This document shows, piece by piece, positions 42,516 to 51,922 of a DNA stretch of 64,000 nucleotides; the stretch's first letter is position 1; the number at the start of each line of letters is the position of its first letter. The DNA is taken from NCBI GenBank assembly GCA_937921035.1, contig CALEUL010000048.1, positions 62,001-126,000 on the forward strand, in the 5' to 3' direction. The DNA is from an uncultured Porphyromonadaceae bacterium (GTDB lineage: Bacteria; Bacteroidota; Bacteroidia; Bacteroidales; Muribaculaceae). The notes beneath the pieces are model-generated. The model did no database searches, was not told the origin of the DNA, and saw only the letters and a program-made list of their open reading frames with translations. Made by a program: the position numbers and the translations under genes.

Positions 42516-43577
42516 TTATATAATATTGATTACGAATACAAAGAATACTACTAAAAGAATAACAAAGATAGCAAGCATAGCCCATGCGAAAGCCGGTTTG
42601 GGTCCTTTCGAGTTGGTAACCACTGCAAAGGCGCCCCAGGCGAGGCCAAACGAAAGTGTCAGAGCCATTAGTATCGATATCACTACCGCTACGATGTTGT
42701 GCGAAACGGCAACCTCGTTCCAGGGCACATCGGCCAGAAAAGATGGTATTGTGCCGATGTGGTAGGCGGTGAGACCGATAACGAAAAATATGATAGCCAT
42801 AAGACATCCTATGCCGAAAATAGCGCATATTCCACCAAGTATGGCCATGAGCGATTTGCCTATGATGCTGAAAACGGTGGCGAAAAAGTTGTTGCTGTCG
42901 TCGTTGTATGGAGGGGGAGCGACGGTCGTTTCCATAACGGCCTGTCCAACGCTGTTCAGGTTCATAGGCTCGCCGCGCATCTCGATAATCTGCTTGGGCG
43001 TACGAGCCAGCGGGATTATCATCCAGCATATAAGGTAGACAATCGTCAGCGGCCACACATCCGAGAATATAGCCAGAATCACATAGAACAGGCGCATGAT
43101 ATTGGCATTCCAGCCCAGGAAGTAGCCCAGACCGCCGAATACGCCGCCGAACACCTTGTTGTCGTTGCTGCGGAACAGCTTTTTGCGCGTGGGGAAGTTG
43201 AACTGGACGAATGCCTTCTTGTCGCCGTTCTCAGCGTTGGCATTCTCTGCCTTGCATTCCGTCTGCTGTTCGTTTTCGCCGGTGTTGCTGTCCGTCTGGC
43301 ACTCCTGCTCCGGCTGACCGTCCGAAATGTCTTCTGGGCGTCCCAGTGTCTCTATAACGTTGTTTACGTCGGCAAGCACAATCACGCATTTGCCGCCGTC
43401 CATGCGGTTGCTTAAAAGCTCGCGTATACGGCTTTCGATATCGCCTACTATTTCCTCGCCTTCCTCTCCGCGGAATGATAAACGCAACTGTTCAAGATAG
43501 TTGTTCAGAAGATTATAGGCATCTTCATCGATGTAGAAAATTTGGCCGTCGATGTTGGCCGGAAAAGTCTTTTTCAT
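42516..43577 (-). CDS. PspC-domain membrane protein
   Basis: 353 residues from the ATG at 43577. The N-terminal cytoplasmic part (about 1-140) includes an RELLSNRMDGGKCVIVLADVNNVIETLGRP-like segment; the PspC domain follows (KVFGGVFGGLGYFLGWNANIMRLFYVI, about 145-205), then several hydrophobic helices. PspC proteins respond to envelope stress in the inner membrane. The start overlaps the stop of the padR gene by 4 bases (ATGA), a usual pairing in Bacteroidetes. Confidence 0.88.
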   Translation of the reverse strand: MKKTFPANIDGQIFYIDEDAYNLLNNYLEQLRLSFRGEEGEEIVGDIESRIRELLSNRMDGGKCVIVLADVNNVIETLGRPEDISDGQPEQECQTDSNTGENEQQTECKAENANAENGDKKAFVQFNFPTRKKLFRSNDNKVFGGVFGGLGYFLGWNANIMRLFYVILAIFSDVWPLTIVYLICWMIIPLARTPKQIIEMRGEPMNLNSVGQAVMETTVAPPPYNDDSNNFFATVFSIIGKSLMAILGGICAIFGIGCLMAIIFFVIGLTAYHIGTIPSFLADVPWNEVAVSHNIVAVVISILMALTLSFGLAWGAFAVVTNSKGPKPAFAWAMLAIFVILLVVFFVFVINII

Positions 43578-43927
43578 TGTTGTTCGATTGTAGATTCGGT
43601 TTGGTTGGCGAGGAGATGGTTGATTGAACGACTTATTTCTTCCCACGACAGGCGTAGCTGGTCCAGCGTACATTCGCCCATAGGGGTTATGGAGTAATAT
43701 TTGCGAGGTGGCCCGGATGGAGATTCCTCCCACCGGTAGGACAGAAGGCCGTCGTTTTTCAGACGTGTAAGCAACGGATAGAGAGTGCCTTCCATCACTA
43801 TCATGTGAGCCTCCTTCATACGGGCGATGATTTCGTTTGCGTAAGCATCGCCGTTTTTCAATAGGATTAGCACGCAAAACTCCAGCATGCCCTTGCGCAT
43901 TTGCGATTTAGAGTTGTCGATGTTCAT
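43574..43927 (-). CDS. PadR-family transcriptional regulator
   Basis: 117 residues: winged helix with QMRKGMLEFCVLILLKNGDAYANEII, EGTLYPLLTRLKNDGLL and the wing GPPRKYYSITPMG, then a short dimerisation helix. Proteins of this type repress their own operon, and the next gene (PspC) overlaps it by 4 bases, so it likely controls a stress-membrane module. Repeated AGTACTA elements lie just upstream of its -7 box. Confidence 0.9.
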   Translation of the reverse strand: MNIDNSKSQMRKGMLEFCVLILLKNGDAYANEIIARMKEAHMIVMEGTLYPLLTRLKNDGLLSYRWEESPSGPPRKYYSITPMGECTLDQLRLSWEEISRSINHLLANQTESTIEQQ

Positions 43928-43979
43928 GTTTTCTTTTTGTGATTGTAGATTTTCAGAGGGCTGTTTTGTTTTGACACTG

Positions 43980-43987
43980 CAAAGTTA
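43980..43987 (-). promoter_or_regulatory. padR-pspC promoter, -7 box TAACTTTG
   Basis: TTG at 44010-44008, a 20-base spacer, then TAACTTTG on the minus strand. Confidence 0.65.
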
Positions 43988-43996
43988 ATGCATGTT

Positions 43997-44022
43997 ATAG
44001 TACTATGCAATACAAAGTACTA
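43997..44022. promoter_or_regulatory. Candidate PadR operator
   Basis: A 10-bp palindrome ATAGTACTAT (43997-44006) and a second AGTACTA copy at 44016-44022, spanning the spacer and -33 region of the padR promoter. Confidence 0.4.
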
Positions 44023-44162
44023 AATTTTAACAAAATTTTACATTATGCACGACCGTAACCTTTCCAATTAGTCTTATTAGTTCGATAAGTCCAATTTCAT
44101 TCCGCGGTCCATTCTCCGTCCTCCGCTCTTCACTTTTATTTGCGGGGTCCTGCAAAATTTAG

Positions 44163-44170
44163 TAAATTTG
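44163..44170 (+). promoter_or_regulatory. dxs operon promoter, -7 box TAAATTTG
   Basis: A complete promoter: TTTG at 44139-44142, a 20-base spacer, then TAAATTTG. The ATG of the small membrane gene lies 20 bases downstream. Confidence 0.75.
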
Positions 44171-44190
44171 CGTGATTAACGATAATAAGA

Positions 44191-44361
44191 ATGAAAACAT
44201 CGGTAATATTGCGTTTTGTCATTCTTGGCGTTCTGTGGCTTGGGCTGGTAATCTATCTTGTTGCCAGTGCACCGTTTACGCTTTATACCGCTTTTGTTAT
44301 AGTGGCGTCGGCTATTATTATTTTTGTGCCGATGTACAAGAAATATGTAAATAAGAAATGA
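44191..44361 (+). CDS. Small two-helix membrane protein upstream of dxs
   Basis: 56 residues: MKTSVILRFVILGVL then two hydrophobic helices (about 5-25 and 30-48) and a basic tail YKKYVNKK. Its ATG is the first after a good promoter, preceded by AAGA, and its TGA overlaps the ATG of dxs (ATGA), so it is probably translated and coupled. No known family recognised. It is easily missed because of its length. Confidence 0.65.
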   Translation: MKTSVILRFVILGVLWLGLVIYLVASAPFTLYTAFVIVASAIIIFVPMYKKYVNKK

Positions 44362-46280
44362 GTATGGATGCGACTAACCAGTGCGGCCCACTGTTGGCCA
44401 CAATCTCCACGCCAGCCGACCTGCGTAAGCTGAGCGTTGAACAGTTGCCGCAGCTTTGCTCCGAAATTCGCCAGTTCCTTATAAAGTCCCTGTCGGTCAA
44501 TCCGGGTCATTTTGCTTCGAGCATGGGAGCTGTGGAGCTGACAGTGGCTCTTCACTATGTCTTCGATACACCTTATGACCGTATTGTGTGGGATGTGGGC
44601 CATCAGGCTTATGGCCATAAAATTCTTACAGGGCGTCGCGAAGCTTTCGCTCAAAACCGCAAGATGGGTGGCCTGAGCGGTTTTCCTACGCCTGCCGAGA
44701 GTGAGTATGATACATTTTCGGCCGGTCATGCCTCAAATTCGATATCGGCGGCGCTTGGTATGGCTGTCGCAAGCACGCTCAAGGGTGAGGCTCCTCGTCG
44801 TAATGTTGTTGCGGTCGTCGGGGACGCTTCAATAAGCGGCGGTCTGGCCTTCGAGGGGCTGAACAATGCCTCGAATATGCCAAATAACCTTCTTATTGTG
44901 CTTAACGACAATGATATGAGTATCGATGAAAACGTCGGTGCCCTGAATTCGTATATGGCACACATGAACACGTCGAAGGTTTACAACGATATCCGCTACA
45001 GACTTTCCAAGTGGCTAACCGCAAAACATCTGATAAGCGATAAGGGCCGAGGGGCGCTTATACGCTTCACGAACAGCATAAAGAGTCTGCTTTCCAGACA
45101 ACAGAATATTTTTGAGGGACTGAACATTCGCTATTTCGGTCCGTTCGACGGCCACGACGTAGGAAACCTCGTGCGTGTGCTCTCCGATATCCGTGATATG
45201 CGTGGACCACGCATTTTGCATCTTCGCACCGTAAAAGGCAAAGGCTATGAACCCGCCGAGAGGGATCCCGCGCACTGGCATGCTCCCGGTAAATTCAATC
45301 CAGAGACAGGCGAGCGTCTTACAGGGCCGAAAGGTGCCGGTGTGCCTCCCAAATATCAGGATGTGTTCGGCAACACCCTTGTGGAGCTTGCGCAGCAGAA
45401 TCCCTCTATTGTTGCCATAACGGCGGCCATGTTGTCCGGCACGTCGGTCGGCATAATGCAGGGCGTTATGCCAGAACGCGTTTTCGATGTCGGCATATCC
45501 GAGGGCCATGCAGTTACGTTCGCCGGCGGTCTCGCCAAAGATGGCATGCTGCCATTTGTTGCGATATATAGCAGCTTCCTGCAGCGTGCCTACGACCATA
45601 TAATCCACGACGTAGCTCTGATGGGCTTGCCGGTGATATTCTGCATCGACCGCGCCGGTCTTGTCGGCGAGGATGGTGCCACGCATCATGGCGCTTATGA
45701 TCTTGCCTATCTTAGAACCGTGCCCGGCATGACAATCGCTGCCGCCCGCGATGCCGTTGCCTTGCGCAACCTTATGTACACAGCGCAGAAACTGCGCCGC
45801 GGACCTTTTGCAATACGTTATCCGCGTGGAGCTTCAGAAACGGCCGACTGGCAGAAACCTTTTGCCGAACTTCCTGTTGGAAAGGGCGAGAAACTGCGCG
45901 ACGGTAATGCCGCTGCGGTGCTTTCTGTCGGTCCGGTCGCAGCCGATGTACAGCGGGCTATCGTGAAATCCGGCATCGATGTCGCGCATTACGATATGAT
46001 ATATCTCAAGCCACTCGACGAGGATATCCTTGCCGAGGTAGCTGCAAAGAGGTGTCCGATTATAACCGTTGAGGACGGCACGGTAAACGGAGGTCTTGGC
46101 AGTGCCGTGGCCGAATGGATGACGGCACACGGCTGTGGCCAGCAGATACGTCGCCTCGGTATTCCCGACAGATTCATCCCGCAGGCCACGCCCGCGCAGC
46201 AGCACAAAATGGCCGGCTTCGACGTTGATTCTATTGCAGCGGCCCTCGCCGAAGTAACTTCCAAAAGCAGCAACGGATGA
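44358..46280 (+). CDS. dxs: 1-deoxy-D-xylulose-5-phosphate synthase
   Basis: 640 residues. Thiamine-diphosphate site (VVGDASISGGLAFEGLNNA...NDNDMSIDENVGAL), the FGPFDGHD segment, the transketolase-type pyrimidine domain with DVGISEGHAVTFAGG, and DRAGLVGEDGATHHGAYDL identify DXS. The enzyme condenses pyruvate with glyceraldehyde 3-phosphate to start the MEP isoprenoid pathway. The first motif reads GDAS where many have GDG. It overlaps the next gene, trkA, by 4 bases. Confidence 0.95.
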   Translation: MSMDATNQCGPLLATISTPADLRKLSVEQLPQLCSEIRQFLIKSLSVNPGHFASSMGAVELTVALHYVFDTPYDRIVWDVGHQAYGHKILTGRREAFAQNRKMGGLSGFPTPAESEYDTFSAGHASNSISAALGMAVASTLKGEAPRRNVVAVVGDASISGGLAFEGLNNASNMPNNLLIVLNDNDMSIDENVGALNSYMAHMNTSKVYNDIRYRLSKWLTAKHLISDKGRGALIRFTNSIKSLLSRQQNIFEGLNIRYFGPFDGHDVGNLVRVLSDIRDMRGPRILHLRTVKGKGYEPAERDPAHWHAPGKFNPETGERLTGPKGAGVPPKYQDVFGNTLVELAQQNPSIVAITAAMLSGTSVGIMQGVMPERVFDVGISEGHAVTFAGGLAKDGMLPFVAIYSSFLQRAYDHIIHDVALMGLPVIFCIDRAGLVGEDGATHHGAYDLAYLRTVPGMTIAAARDAVALRNLMYTAQKLRRGPFAIRYPRGASETADWQKPFAELPVGKGEKLRDGNAAAVLSVGPVAADVQRAIVKSGIDVAHYDMIYLKPLDEDILAEVAAKRCPIITVEDGTVNGGLGSAVAEWMTAHGCGQQIRRLGIPDRFIPQATPAQQHKMAGFDVDSIAAALAEVTSKSSNG

Positions 46281-47611
46281 GAATTATTATAGCAGGAGCA
46301 GGCGAGGTTGGTTCGCACCTTGCAAAGCTGCTTTCCAACGAGGAACAGGATATTACCCTTATCGACAGCAATGCTGAACGCCTTGCCGTACTTGATGCGA
46401 GCCTTAACCTGCTTACATTTGCCGGCGATCCTACAATGTTTTCCGTTCTCAGGGGGGCTGGCGTAGGAGATTGCGACCTGTTTATCGCCGTTACGCCCTA
46501 CGAGACAAACAACATTGTGGCCTGTTCGATAGCAAAGAATCTCGGTGCCAAAACAACAGTTGCGCGAATAGATTCGTACGATTTTATGGAGCCGGATAAT
46601 ACAGTCTTTGTTCGCCGTATGGGCGTAGATCGTGTGATTTATCCCGAATATCTTGCTGCACAGGAGATTGTTACAGCTTTAAAACGGACATGGGCCCGCA
46701 ACTGGTTCGAACTACACAACGGCAAGATTATCCTGGCCGGCGTGAAACTGCGTGGGGGCGCCCCAATAGTGGGTGTGAAACTCAAAGACTTTTCCTCTGC
46801 CAACCGTCATTTCCATGTTTCGGCAATCAAGCGTAACCACGAGACCATTATCCCGCGAGGCGACGATACAATTATGAACGGTGATATTGTATATATCACC
46901 ACTACGCGCGACAATATCGACGAGCTTATCCAGATTACCGGCAAAACGGCATATCGTGTGCGTCGCGTGTTGATTATGGGCGGCTCCAAAATAGCAGTGC
47001 GCCTTGTAAACCTTGCCGGCGACGAATTCAAGTTCAAGATTGTGGAGAGCGACTCCGAACGCTGCAAGCAACTGCCGCAGAAGTGTCCCAACTGCGAGAT
47101 TATTCATGGCGACGCCCGCGACCCCGAATTGCTTGCCGAGATAGGCATTACCGACGACGACGCATTTCTGGCTCTTACGGACAACAGCGAGGCAAATATC
47201 CTTACGTGCCTTACGGCCAAGGAGTTCAATGTAAGAAAGACAGTTGCAGAAGTTGAGTCCATCCAGTTTATATCGCAGGCCGAGAATCTGAATATCGGAA
47301 CAGTGGTGAACAAGAAACTGTTGGCTTCCAGTACGATATTCCAGCTGCTGCTTGATGCCGATTCATCTTCCGCAAAGTTTATGGCGTTGGCCGATGCCGA
47401 GGTTGCAGAACTGGAAGCTAAAGAAGGTTCCAAAATTACTCGCTGTCCTGTAAAGGATCTCAAGCTGCCGCGCGAGCTCACACTCGCAGGCCTTATCCGC
47501 GACGACAAAGGCATGCTTATCACCGGTATGACTACAATCCAGCCCGGCGATCACGTGCTTGTATTCTGTCTTGCAGGAGCGCTACATAAAATAGAACGTC
47601 TATTCAGTTGA
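46277..47611 (+). CDS. trkA: Trk potassium uptake regulatory subunit
   Basis: 444 residues with two RCK units: first Rossmann motif IIIAGAGEVGSHLAKLL with the acidic ribose ligand LIDSNAERL, and second VLIMGGSKIAVRLVNLA with KIVESDSERC; each is followed by a TrkA_C domain. It binds NAD(H) in the cytosol and gates TrkH. The start overlaps dxs by 4 bases; trkH follows after 4. Confidence 0.94.
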   Translation: MRIIIAGAGEVGSHLAKLLSNEEQDITLIDSNAERLAVLDASLNLLTFAGDPTMFSVLRGAGVGDCDLFIAVTPYETNNIVACSIAKNLGAKTTVARIDSYDFMEPDNTVFVRRMGVDRVIYPEYLAAQEIVTALKRTWARNWFELHNGKIILAGVKLRGGAPIVGVKLKDFSSANRHFHVSAIKRNHETIIPRGDDTIMNGDIVYITTTRDNIDELIQITGKTAYRVRRVLIMGGSKIAVRLVNLAGDEFKFKIVESDSERCKQLPQKCPNCEIIHGDARDPELLAEIGITDDDAFLALTDNSEANILTCLTAKEFNVRKTVAEVESIQFISQAENLNIGTVVNKKLLASSTIFQLLLDADSSSAKFMALADAEVAELEAKEGSKITRCPVKDLKLPRELTLAGLIRDDKGMLITGMTTIQPGDHVLVFCLAGALHKIERLFS

Positions 47612-47615
47612 AAGT

Positions 47616-49094
47616 ATGGCTATTTACGATTTAGTGAAGTCGCATCTTATTAATGTACGCATGCTCACACGTGTGATGGGATGGCTTCTCTTTATCGAGA
47701 CGCTGTTCATGCTGTTTCCGCTGGCAGCCTGCATATATTTCGGGCACGAAGACTGGAAGGCTTTTGCTATTGCGGCCGGTATTACCGTTTCGGCGGCGTT
47801 TATAAGCACCGTGTACAGCCGTCCGCGCAGCAGTCATCTTGGCAAGCGCGACGCTTTTCTCCTTACGGCCCTGGTGTGGGTGGTTTTCACTCTGTTCGGG
47901 CTGATACCCTTCATGTTGTGCGACCATCCGCTGGGATTCACCGACGCATTCTTCGAAGCCATGTCGGGATTTACGACAACGGGCACATCGGTAATTCCCA
48001 ATATCGATGCCATGAGCCGGGGTATACATCTGTGGCGCGCTATAATGCAGTGGGTTGGAGGCATGGGTATTGTACTTTTCACGCTCGCCATTATCCCGTC
48101 GCTGAATCATTCGGGCGGCATGCAGATGTTCAACGCTGAGGTAACGGGCATAACGCACGATAAAATCCGTCCGCGCATAAGCCAGACGGCCAAAGTATTG
48201 TGGCGCATATATGTGGTGCTTACAGTACTGCTGATCGTGTTGCTGTGGGTCGGTCCTATGAACTTTTTCGACAGTGTATGCCATGCGCTGAGCGCCATTT
48301 CCACCGGAGGATTCTCGGACACGGACCAAGGTATTTCGCGGTGGCACTGTGATTTATACGTAAAGGTGGTGCTAACGGTTTTTATGTTCCTTGGTGGCGT
48401 CAACTTCAGTATTATTTTCCGTGTGAGCAGAGGCGATTTCAAAGCCATACGCAACGATGTGTTCCGTGCCTTTATCTACATCATCGGCGGCACATGGGTA
48501 TTGTTTGTGATTTCTATTTTTGTTACAGGAACGTACGAGGACTGGCAGGACCTTACGATAAATCCACTGTTCCACATTGTAGCTGTGATAACCTCTACGG
48601 GTTTCACAGCCAGTAACTTCGAGATGTGGGGCGCATTCCCTCTGGCCCTTACATTCGTACTCATGTTTATGGGTGCCTGTGCGGGCAGTACCACCGGCGG
48701 TGCAAAAATAGACCGTATACTTTTCCTTTTCAAGAACGCGCGCAACGAGTTGTTCCGCAGCCTCAATCCGTATTCCGTGATGGCTGTGCGCATAAACGGT
48801 AAGGTTGTGAGCCCTGATCTTGTGTCGAAAGTAATTGGTTTTCTGTGTATATACTCTCTGCTGATCATCGGCGGAGGCATAGCGCTCACGGCATGTGGCA
48901 CGCCTATAGTCGATGCTTTTTTCGCCTCTTTCTCCTGTATGTCCAATACCGGACTTGGCGCCGGTGTAACAAGCGGTGGCTATGAGACTTTGCGTCCGAT
49001 TGCAAAATGGATTCTATCTGCTCTTATGCTTATCGGGCGTCTTGAGATTTTTACGGTTCTCGTTCTTTTTACACGTGCGTTCTGGCGCAGGTAG
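47616..49094 (+). CDS. trkH: Trk potassium transporter, membrane subunit
   Basis: 492 residues, about ten helices in four channel-like repeats. Selectivity-filter regions are visible: AMSGFTTTGTSV, ALSAISTGGFSD, VITSTGFTASN and CMSNTGLGAGV. It moves K+ inward together with TrkA. It ends 4 bases before the yraN start. Confidence 0.94.
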   Translation: MAIYDLVKSHLINVRMLTRVMGWLLFIETLFMLFPLAACIYFGHEDWKAFAIAAGITVSAAFISTVYSRPRSSHLGKRDAFLLTALVWVVFTLFGLIPFMLCDHPLGFTDAFFEAMSGFTTTGTSVIPNIDAMSRGIHLWRAIMQWVGGMGIVLFTLAIIPSLNHSGGMQMFNAEVTGITHDKIRPRISQTAKVLWRIYVVLTVLLIVLLWVGPMNFFDSVCHALSAISTGGFSDTDQGISRWHCDLYVKVVLTVFMFLGGVNFSIIFRVSRGDFKAIRNDVFRAFIYIIGGTWVLFVISIFVTGTYEDWQDLTINPLFHIVAVITSTGFTASNFEMWGAFPLALTFVLMFMGACAGSTTGGAKIDRILFLFKNARNELFRSLNPYSVMAVRINGKVVSPDLVSKVIGFLCIYSLLIIGGGIALTACGTPIVDAFFASFSCMSNTGLGAGVTSGGYETLRPIAKWILSALMLIGRLEIFTVLVLFTRAFWRR

Positions 49095-49098
49095 CACT

Positions 49099-49473
49099 AT
49101 GGCGCGGCATAACGACACAGGCAGATGGGGCGAGCAGATTGCTGCGGATGCCCTTGTGTGTGAGGGCTTTGCGATTAAGGAACGCAACTGGCGCCTGGGT
49201 CATTTGGAAATAGATATAATCGCTCAGCGAGGAAATGAATATGTTTTTGCGGAAGTTAAGACGCGGAGTGATAAGGATTCTGACCCTCTCGAAGCTGTGG
49301 GGCCCCGTAAGATTATGAATATGGTGCGTGCTGCTGATGCTTTTCTTAACTATCACAGCGACAGTTTGTTTGAAGTTCGTTTTGACCTTTTTTCTATCTC
49401 CGGGACTCCGGATGATTACACTGTAGAGCATATACCAGATGCCTTTCAGGCGCCGATAAAAACCTACAGATAA
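49099..49473 (+). CDS. YraN/UPF0102 family endonuclease-like protein
   Basis: 124 residues from the ATG at 49099. The restriction-endonuclease-like core is seen in GRWGEQIAADALVCEGFAIKERN, HLEIDIIAQRGNEYVFAEVKTR, with the D-ExK type acidic/lysine set. The cellular role of the family is not established. It sits in the dxs-trk run between trkH and the aminopeptidase gene. Confidence 0.9.
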   Translation: MARHNDTGRWGEQIAADALVCEGFAIKERNWRLGHLEIDIIAQRGNEYVFAEVKTRSDKDSDPLEAVGPRKIMNMVRAADAFLNYHSDSLFEVRFDLFSISGTPDDYTVEHIPDAFQAPIKTYR

Positions 49474-49491
49474 CATGAAAACTTTTACATA

Positions 49492-51318
49492 ATGAAAAAA
49501 AACTTATACGTATTGAAAAAAGAAATCGTATCGCGTCTTGACGCTTTCCGAGATCTTATGAAAAAATCCGGAGTCGCCGCCGCCATTGTTCCACAGGCCG
49601 ACCCTCACATGAGCGAATATCTTGCCTCGCACTGGCAGGTTCGGCGCTGGCTGAGTTCTTTTACGGGATCTGCAGGAGACCTTGTCGTAACTATGGACGA
49701 TGCCATGCTGTGGACCGATTCGCGTTATTTCATTCAGGCTGCCGCTCAGCTTGACGGCACAGGAATAAGGCTGATGAAGGACGGGCTGCGAGAAACACCC
49801 ACCATCGCGCATGAGCTATGCCGGTTGCTTCCGACGGGCGCCGTAGTTGGTGTGGACGGCATGCTGATTCCGCACAGCCGCCTTACGGCACTGCGGTCGG
49901 AACTCGCCGTAAATGGTATTGAGCTGAACTGTCATTTCGATGTGATCGACAATATATGGACCAATAGGCCCGCGCTGCCTGCGGATGCTGTCTATATCCA
50001 TGATATGCAGTACGCGGGACGTTCCGCACGCGATAAAATAGCCGACATAATGAAGGAAACTGTCGCCGCAGGCGCCAATGCGACGCTTATGTCGGCTCTC
50101 GACGAAATAGCATGGACGCTGAATATCCGCAGCAACGACGTTAAGTATACACCTGTCGCTACGGCATTCCTTTATCTTGAGGAGGGTAGTGCCATCCTGT
50201 TTATCGACGAGGCGAAACTCAACGATGCGACGCATGCCTATCTTGCCTCGCAGGGGGTGGTTGCGAAACCATATTCAGAGATTCAGAAATTCCTGTCGGC
50301 CCTTCCTGCCGGCGAGCGTGTTCTTGTGGATGCCTCCAAGACAGCCGGCGCTATCATGGATATACTGGGCCCCCGTGCCGTAGACGGCGGCACAACTGCT
50401 GCCACGCGCCTCAAATCGGTGAAGAACGAAGTGCAGATAAATGGCATCCGTCAGGCGATGGTCCGCGACGGTGTTGCTATGGTGCATGCGTTTATGGAGA
50501 TTGAGGAACGATTGGCAAAAGGAGAGACCGTTACAGAACTGTCGGTAGGCGAAGCGCTTCACAAATACCGCAGTATGGGTGAGAACTATCGCGACGAGAG
50601 TTTCGGCACCATCGCAGGTTACGGTCCTCATGGCGCTATTGTTCATTACGAAGCCGATGAAGAGTCCAATATGACGCTGGAGCGCAAAGGACTGCTGTTG
50701 GTTGATTCCGGGGCGCAGTACCTTGACGGTACCACCGATATCACGCGCACAATCTGCCTCGGTACGCCCGACGCGCAGGAAAAACGCGATTTCACCCTTG
50801 TCATGAAGGGTCATATAGCACTTGCCTGTGCCGTATTCCCCGAAGGTACACGCGGCACGCAGCTTGATGTGCTTGCACATCAGTTCCTATGGAAAAACGG
50901 TCTTAACTATCTCCACGGCACCGGGCACGGCGTTGGCCACTTCCTTGGAGTACACGAAGGCCCTCACGGCATACGCATGAACTATATAGACGCACCTCTG
51001 CTTCCGGGCAGCATAACCTCCAATGAGCCCGGTCTGTACCGCGAGAACGTCCACGGCATCCGCTGCGAAAACCTTGTGCTTTGCCGTCGCCTTGAAGAAA
51101 CCGAATTCGGAGCCTTCCTGTCGTTCGAGACACTGACGATGTTCCCCTTCGACCGAGCTCTTTTAGACCTCGATATCATGACTCCCGAGGAAATCGCCTG
51201 GGTTGACAGCTATCATGAGACAGTGCGCGAACGCCTTATGCCACATCTTTCCGACGAGGAATCGCGGCGTTGGCTGTCGGAACACACAGAACCACTTATG
51301 AATAATAACCTTAGATAA
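49492..51318 (+). CDS. Xaa-Pro aminopeptidase (aminopeptidase P family, M24B)
   Basis: 608 residues with the long three-domain form: two creatinase-like N-terminal domains and a C-terminal pita-bread fold. Metal ligands are in LLVDSGAQYLDGTTDITRT (two Asp), HGTGHGVGHFLGVHEGPHG (His), TSNEPG (Glu) and FLSFETLTM (Glu). It removes an N-terminal residue that precedes proline, in the cytosol, using two Mn2+. It is followed by a gamma carbonic anhydrase gene after 6 bases. Confidence 0.93.
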   Translation: MKKNLYVLKKEIVSRLDAFRDLMKKSGVAAAIVPQADPHMSEYLASHWQVRRWLSSFTGSAGDLVVTMDDAMLWTDSRYFIQAAAQLDGTGIRLMKDGLRETPTIAHELCRLLPTGAVVGVDGMLIPHSRLTALRSELAVNGIELNCHFDVIDNIWTNRPALPADAVYIHDMQYAGRSARDKIADIMKETVAAGANATLMSALDEIAWTLNIRSNDVKYTPVATAFLYLEEGSAILFIDEAKLNDATHAYLASQGVVAKPYSEIQKFLSALPAGERVLVDASKTAGAIMDILGPRAVDGGTTAATRLKSVKNEVQINGIRQAMVRDGVAMVHAFMEIEERLAKGETVTELSVGEALHKYRSMGENYRDESFGTIAGYGPHGAIVHYEADEESNMTLERKGLLLVDSGAQYLDGTTDITRTICLGTPDAQEKRDFTLVMKGHIALACAVFPEGTRGTQLDVLAHQFLWKNGLNYLHGTGHGVGHFLGVHEGPHGIRMNYIDAPLLPGSITSNEPGLYRENVHGIRCENLVLCRRLEETEFGAFLSFETLTMFPFDRALLDLDIMTPEEIAWVDSYHETVRERLMPHLSDEESRRWLSEHTEPLMNNNLR

Positions 51319-51324
51319 TTATAT

Positions 51325-51849
51325 ATGGCATTGATAATTCCCGTACGCGGCTACACACCCGTTATAGGCCGCGATTGCTTCCTTGCCCCGAACGCCTCCA
51401 TAATCGGCGATGTAACGATGGGCGACGAGTGCAGCATATGGTTCAACACCGTTCTTCGCGGTGATGTGAACACAATTACTATCGGCGACCGCGTGAATAT
51501 TCAGGACGGCTCTGTGCTGCACACCCTGTATCAGAAATCCACAATAGAGATAGGCAACGACGTGTCCATAGGCCACAACGTAACCATTCACGGCGCCAAA
51601 ATCCACGATTTCGCCCTTATCGGTATGGGTTCCATAGTTATGGATGACGCCGAAGTGGGCGAAGGCGCTATCGTAGCCGCCGGTGCAGTTGTTCTGTCGC
51701 GTACCAAAATCGGCCCCAATGAACTATGGGGAGGTACTCCTGCGAAATTCATCAAGATGGTTGACCCGGCGCAGGCTCGCGAGATAAACGTGAAAATCGC
51801 CCGTAACTATCTTATGTACTCCAAGTGGTACGACCAGGAAGAAAAATAA
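51325..51849 (+). CDS. Gamma-class carbonic anhydrase-like protein
   Basis: 174 residues of left-handed beta-helix: DECSIWFNTVLRGDVNTITIGDRVNIQDGSVLHT, IEIGNDVSIGHNVTIHGAKI and a closing ELWGGTPAKFIKMV. The zinc histidines are in SVLHT and IGHNVTIHG. It interconverts CO2 and bicarbonate, or is one of the inactive relatives; the residues look complete. It ends the operon and is followed by a strong terminator. Confidence 0.9.
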   Translation: MALIIPVRGYTPVIGRDCFLAPNASIIGDVTMGDECSIWFNTVLRGDVNTITIGDRVNIQDGSVLHTLYQKSTIEIGNDVSIGHNVTIHGAKIHDFALIGMGSIVMDDAEVGEGAIVAAGAVVLSRTKIGPNELWGGTPAKFIKMVDPAQAREINVKIARNYLMYSKWYDQEEK

Positions 51850-51863
51850 TTCCTGTTTACAAG

Positions 51864-51908
51864 AGGATATGAAAAAAGCGCCGGAAGCCGGCGCTTTTTT
51901 CATATCCT
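51864..51908. terminator. Bidirectional terminator with a 21-bp perfect stem
   Basis: Left arm 51864-51884, loop AAG, right arm 51888-51908; the arms begin AGGATATGAAAAAAGCGCC and contain A and T runs for both strands. It separates the carbonic anhydrase gene from fabD. Confidence 0.9.
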
Positions 51909-51922
51909 GGAGGTGGAAGGTA

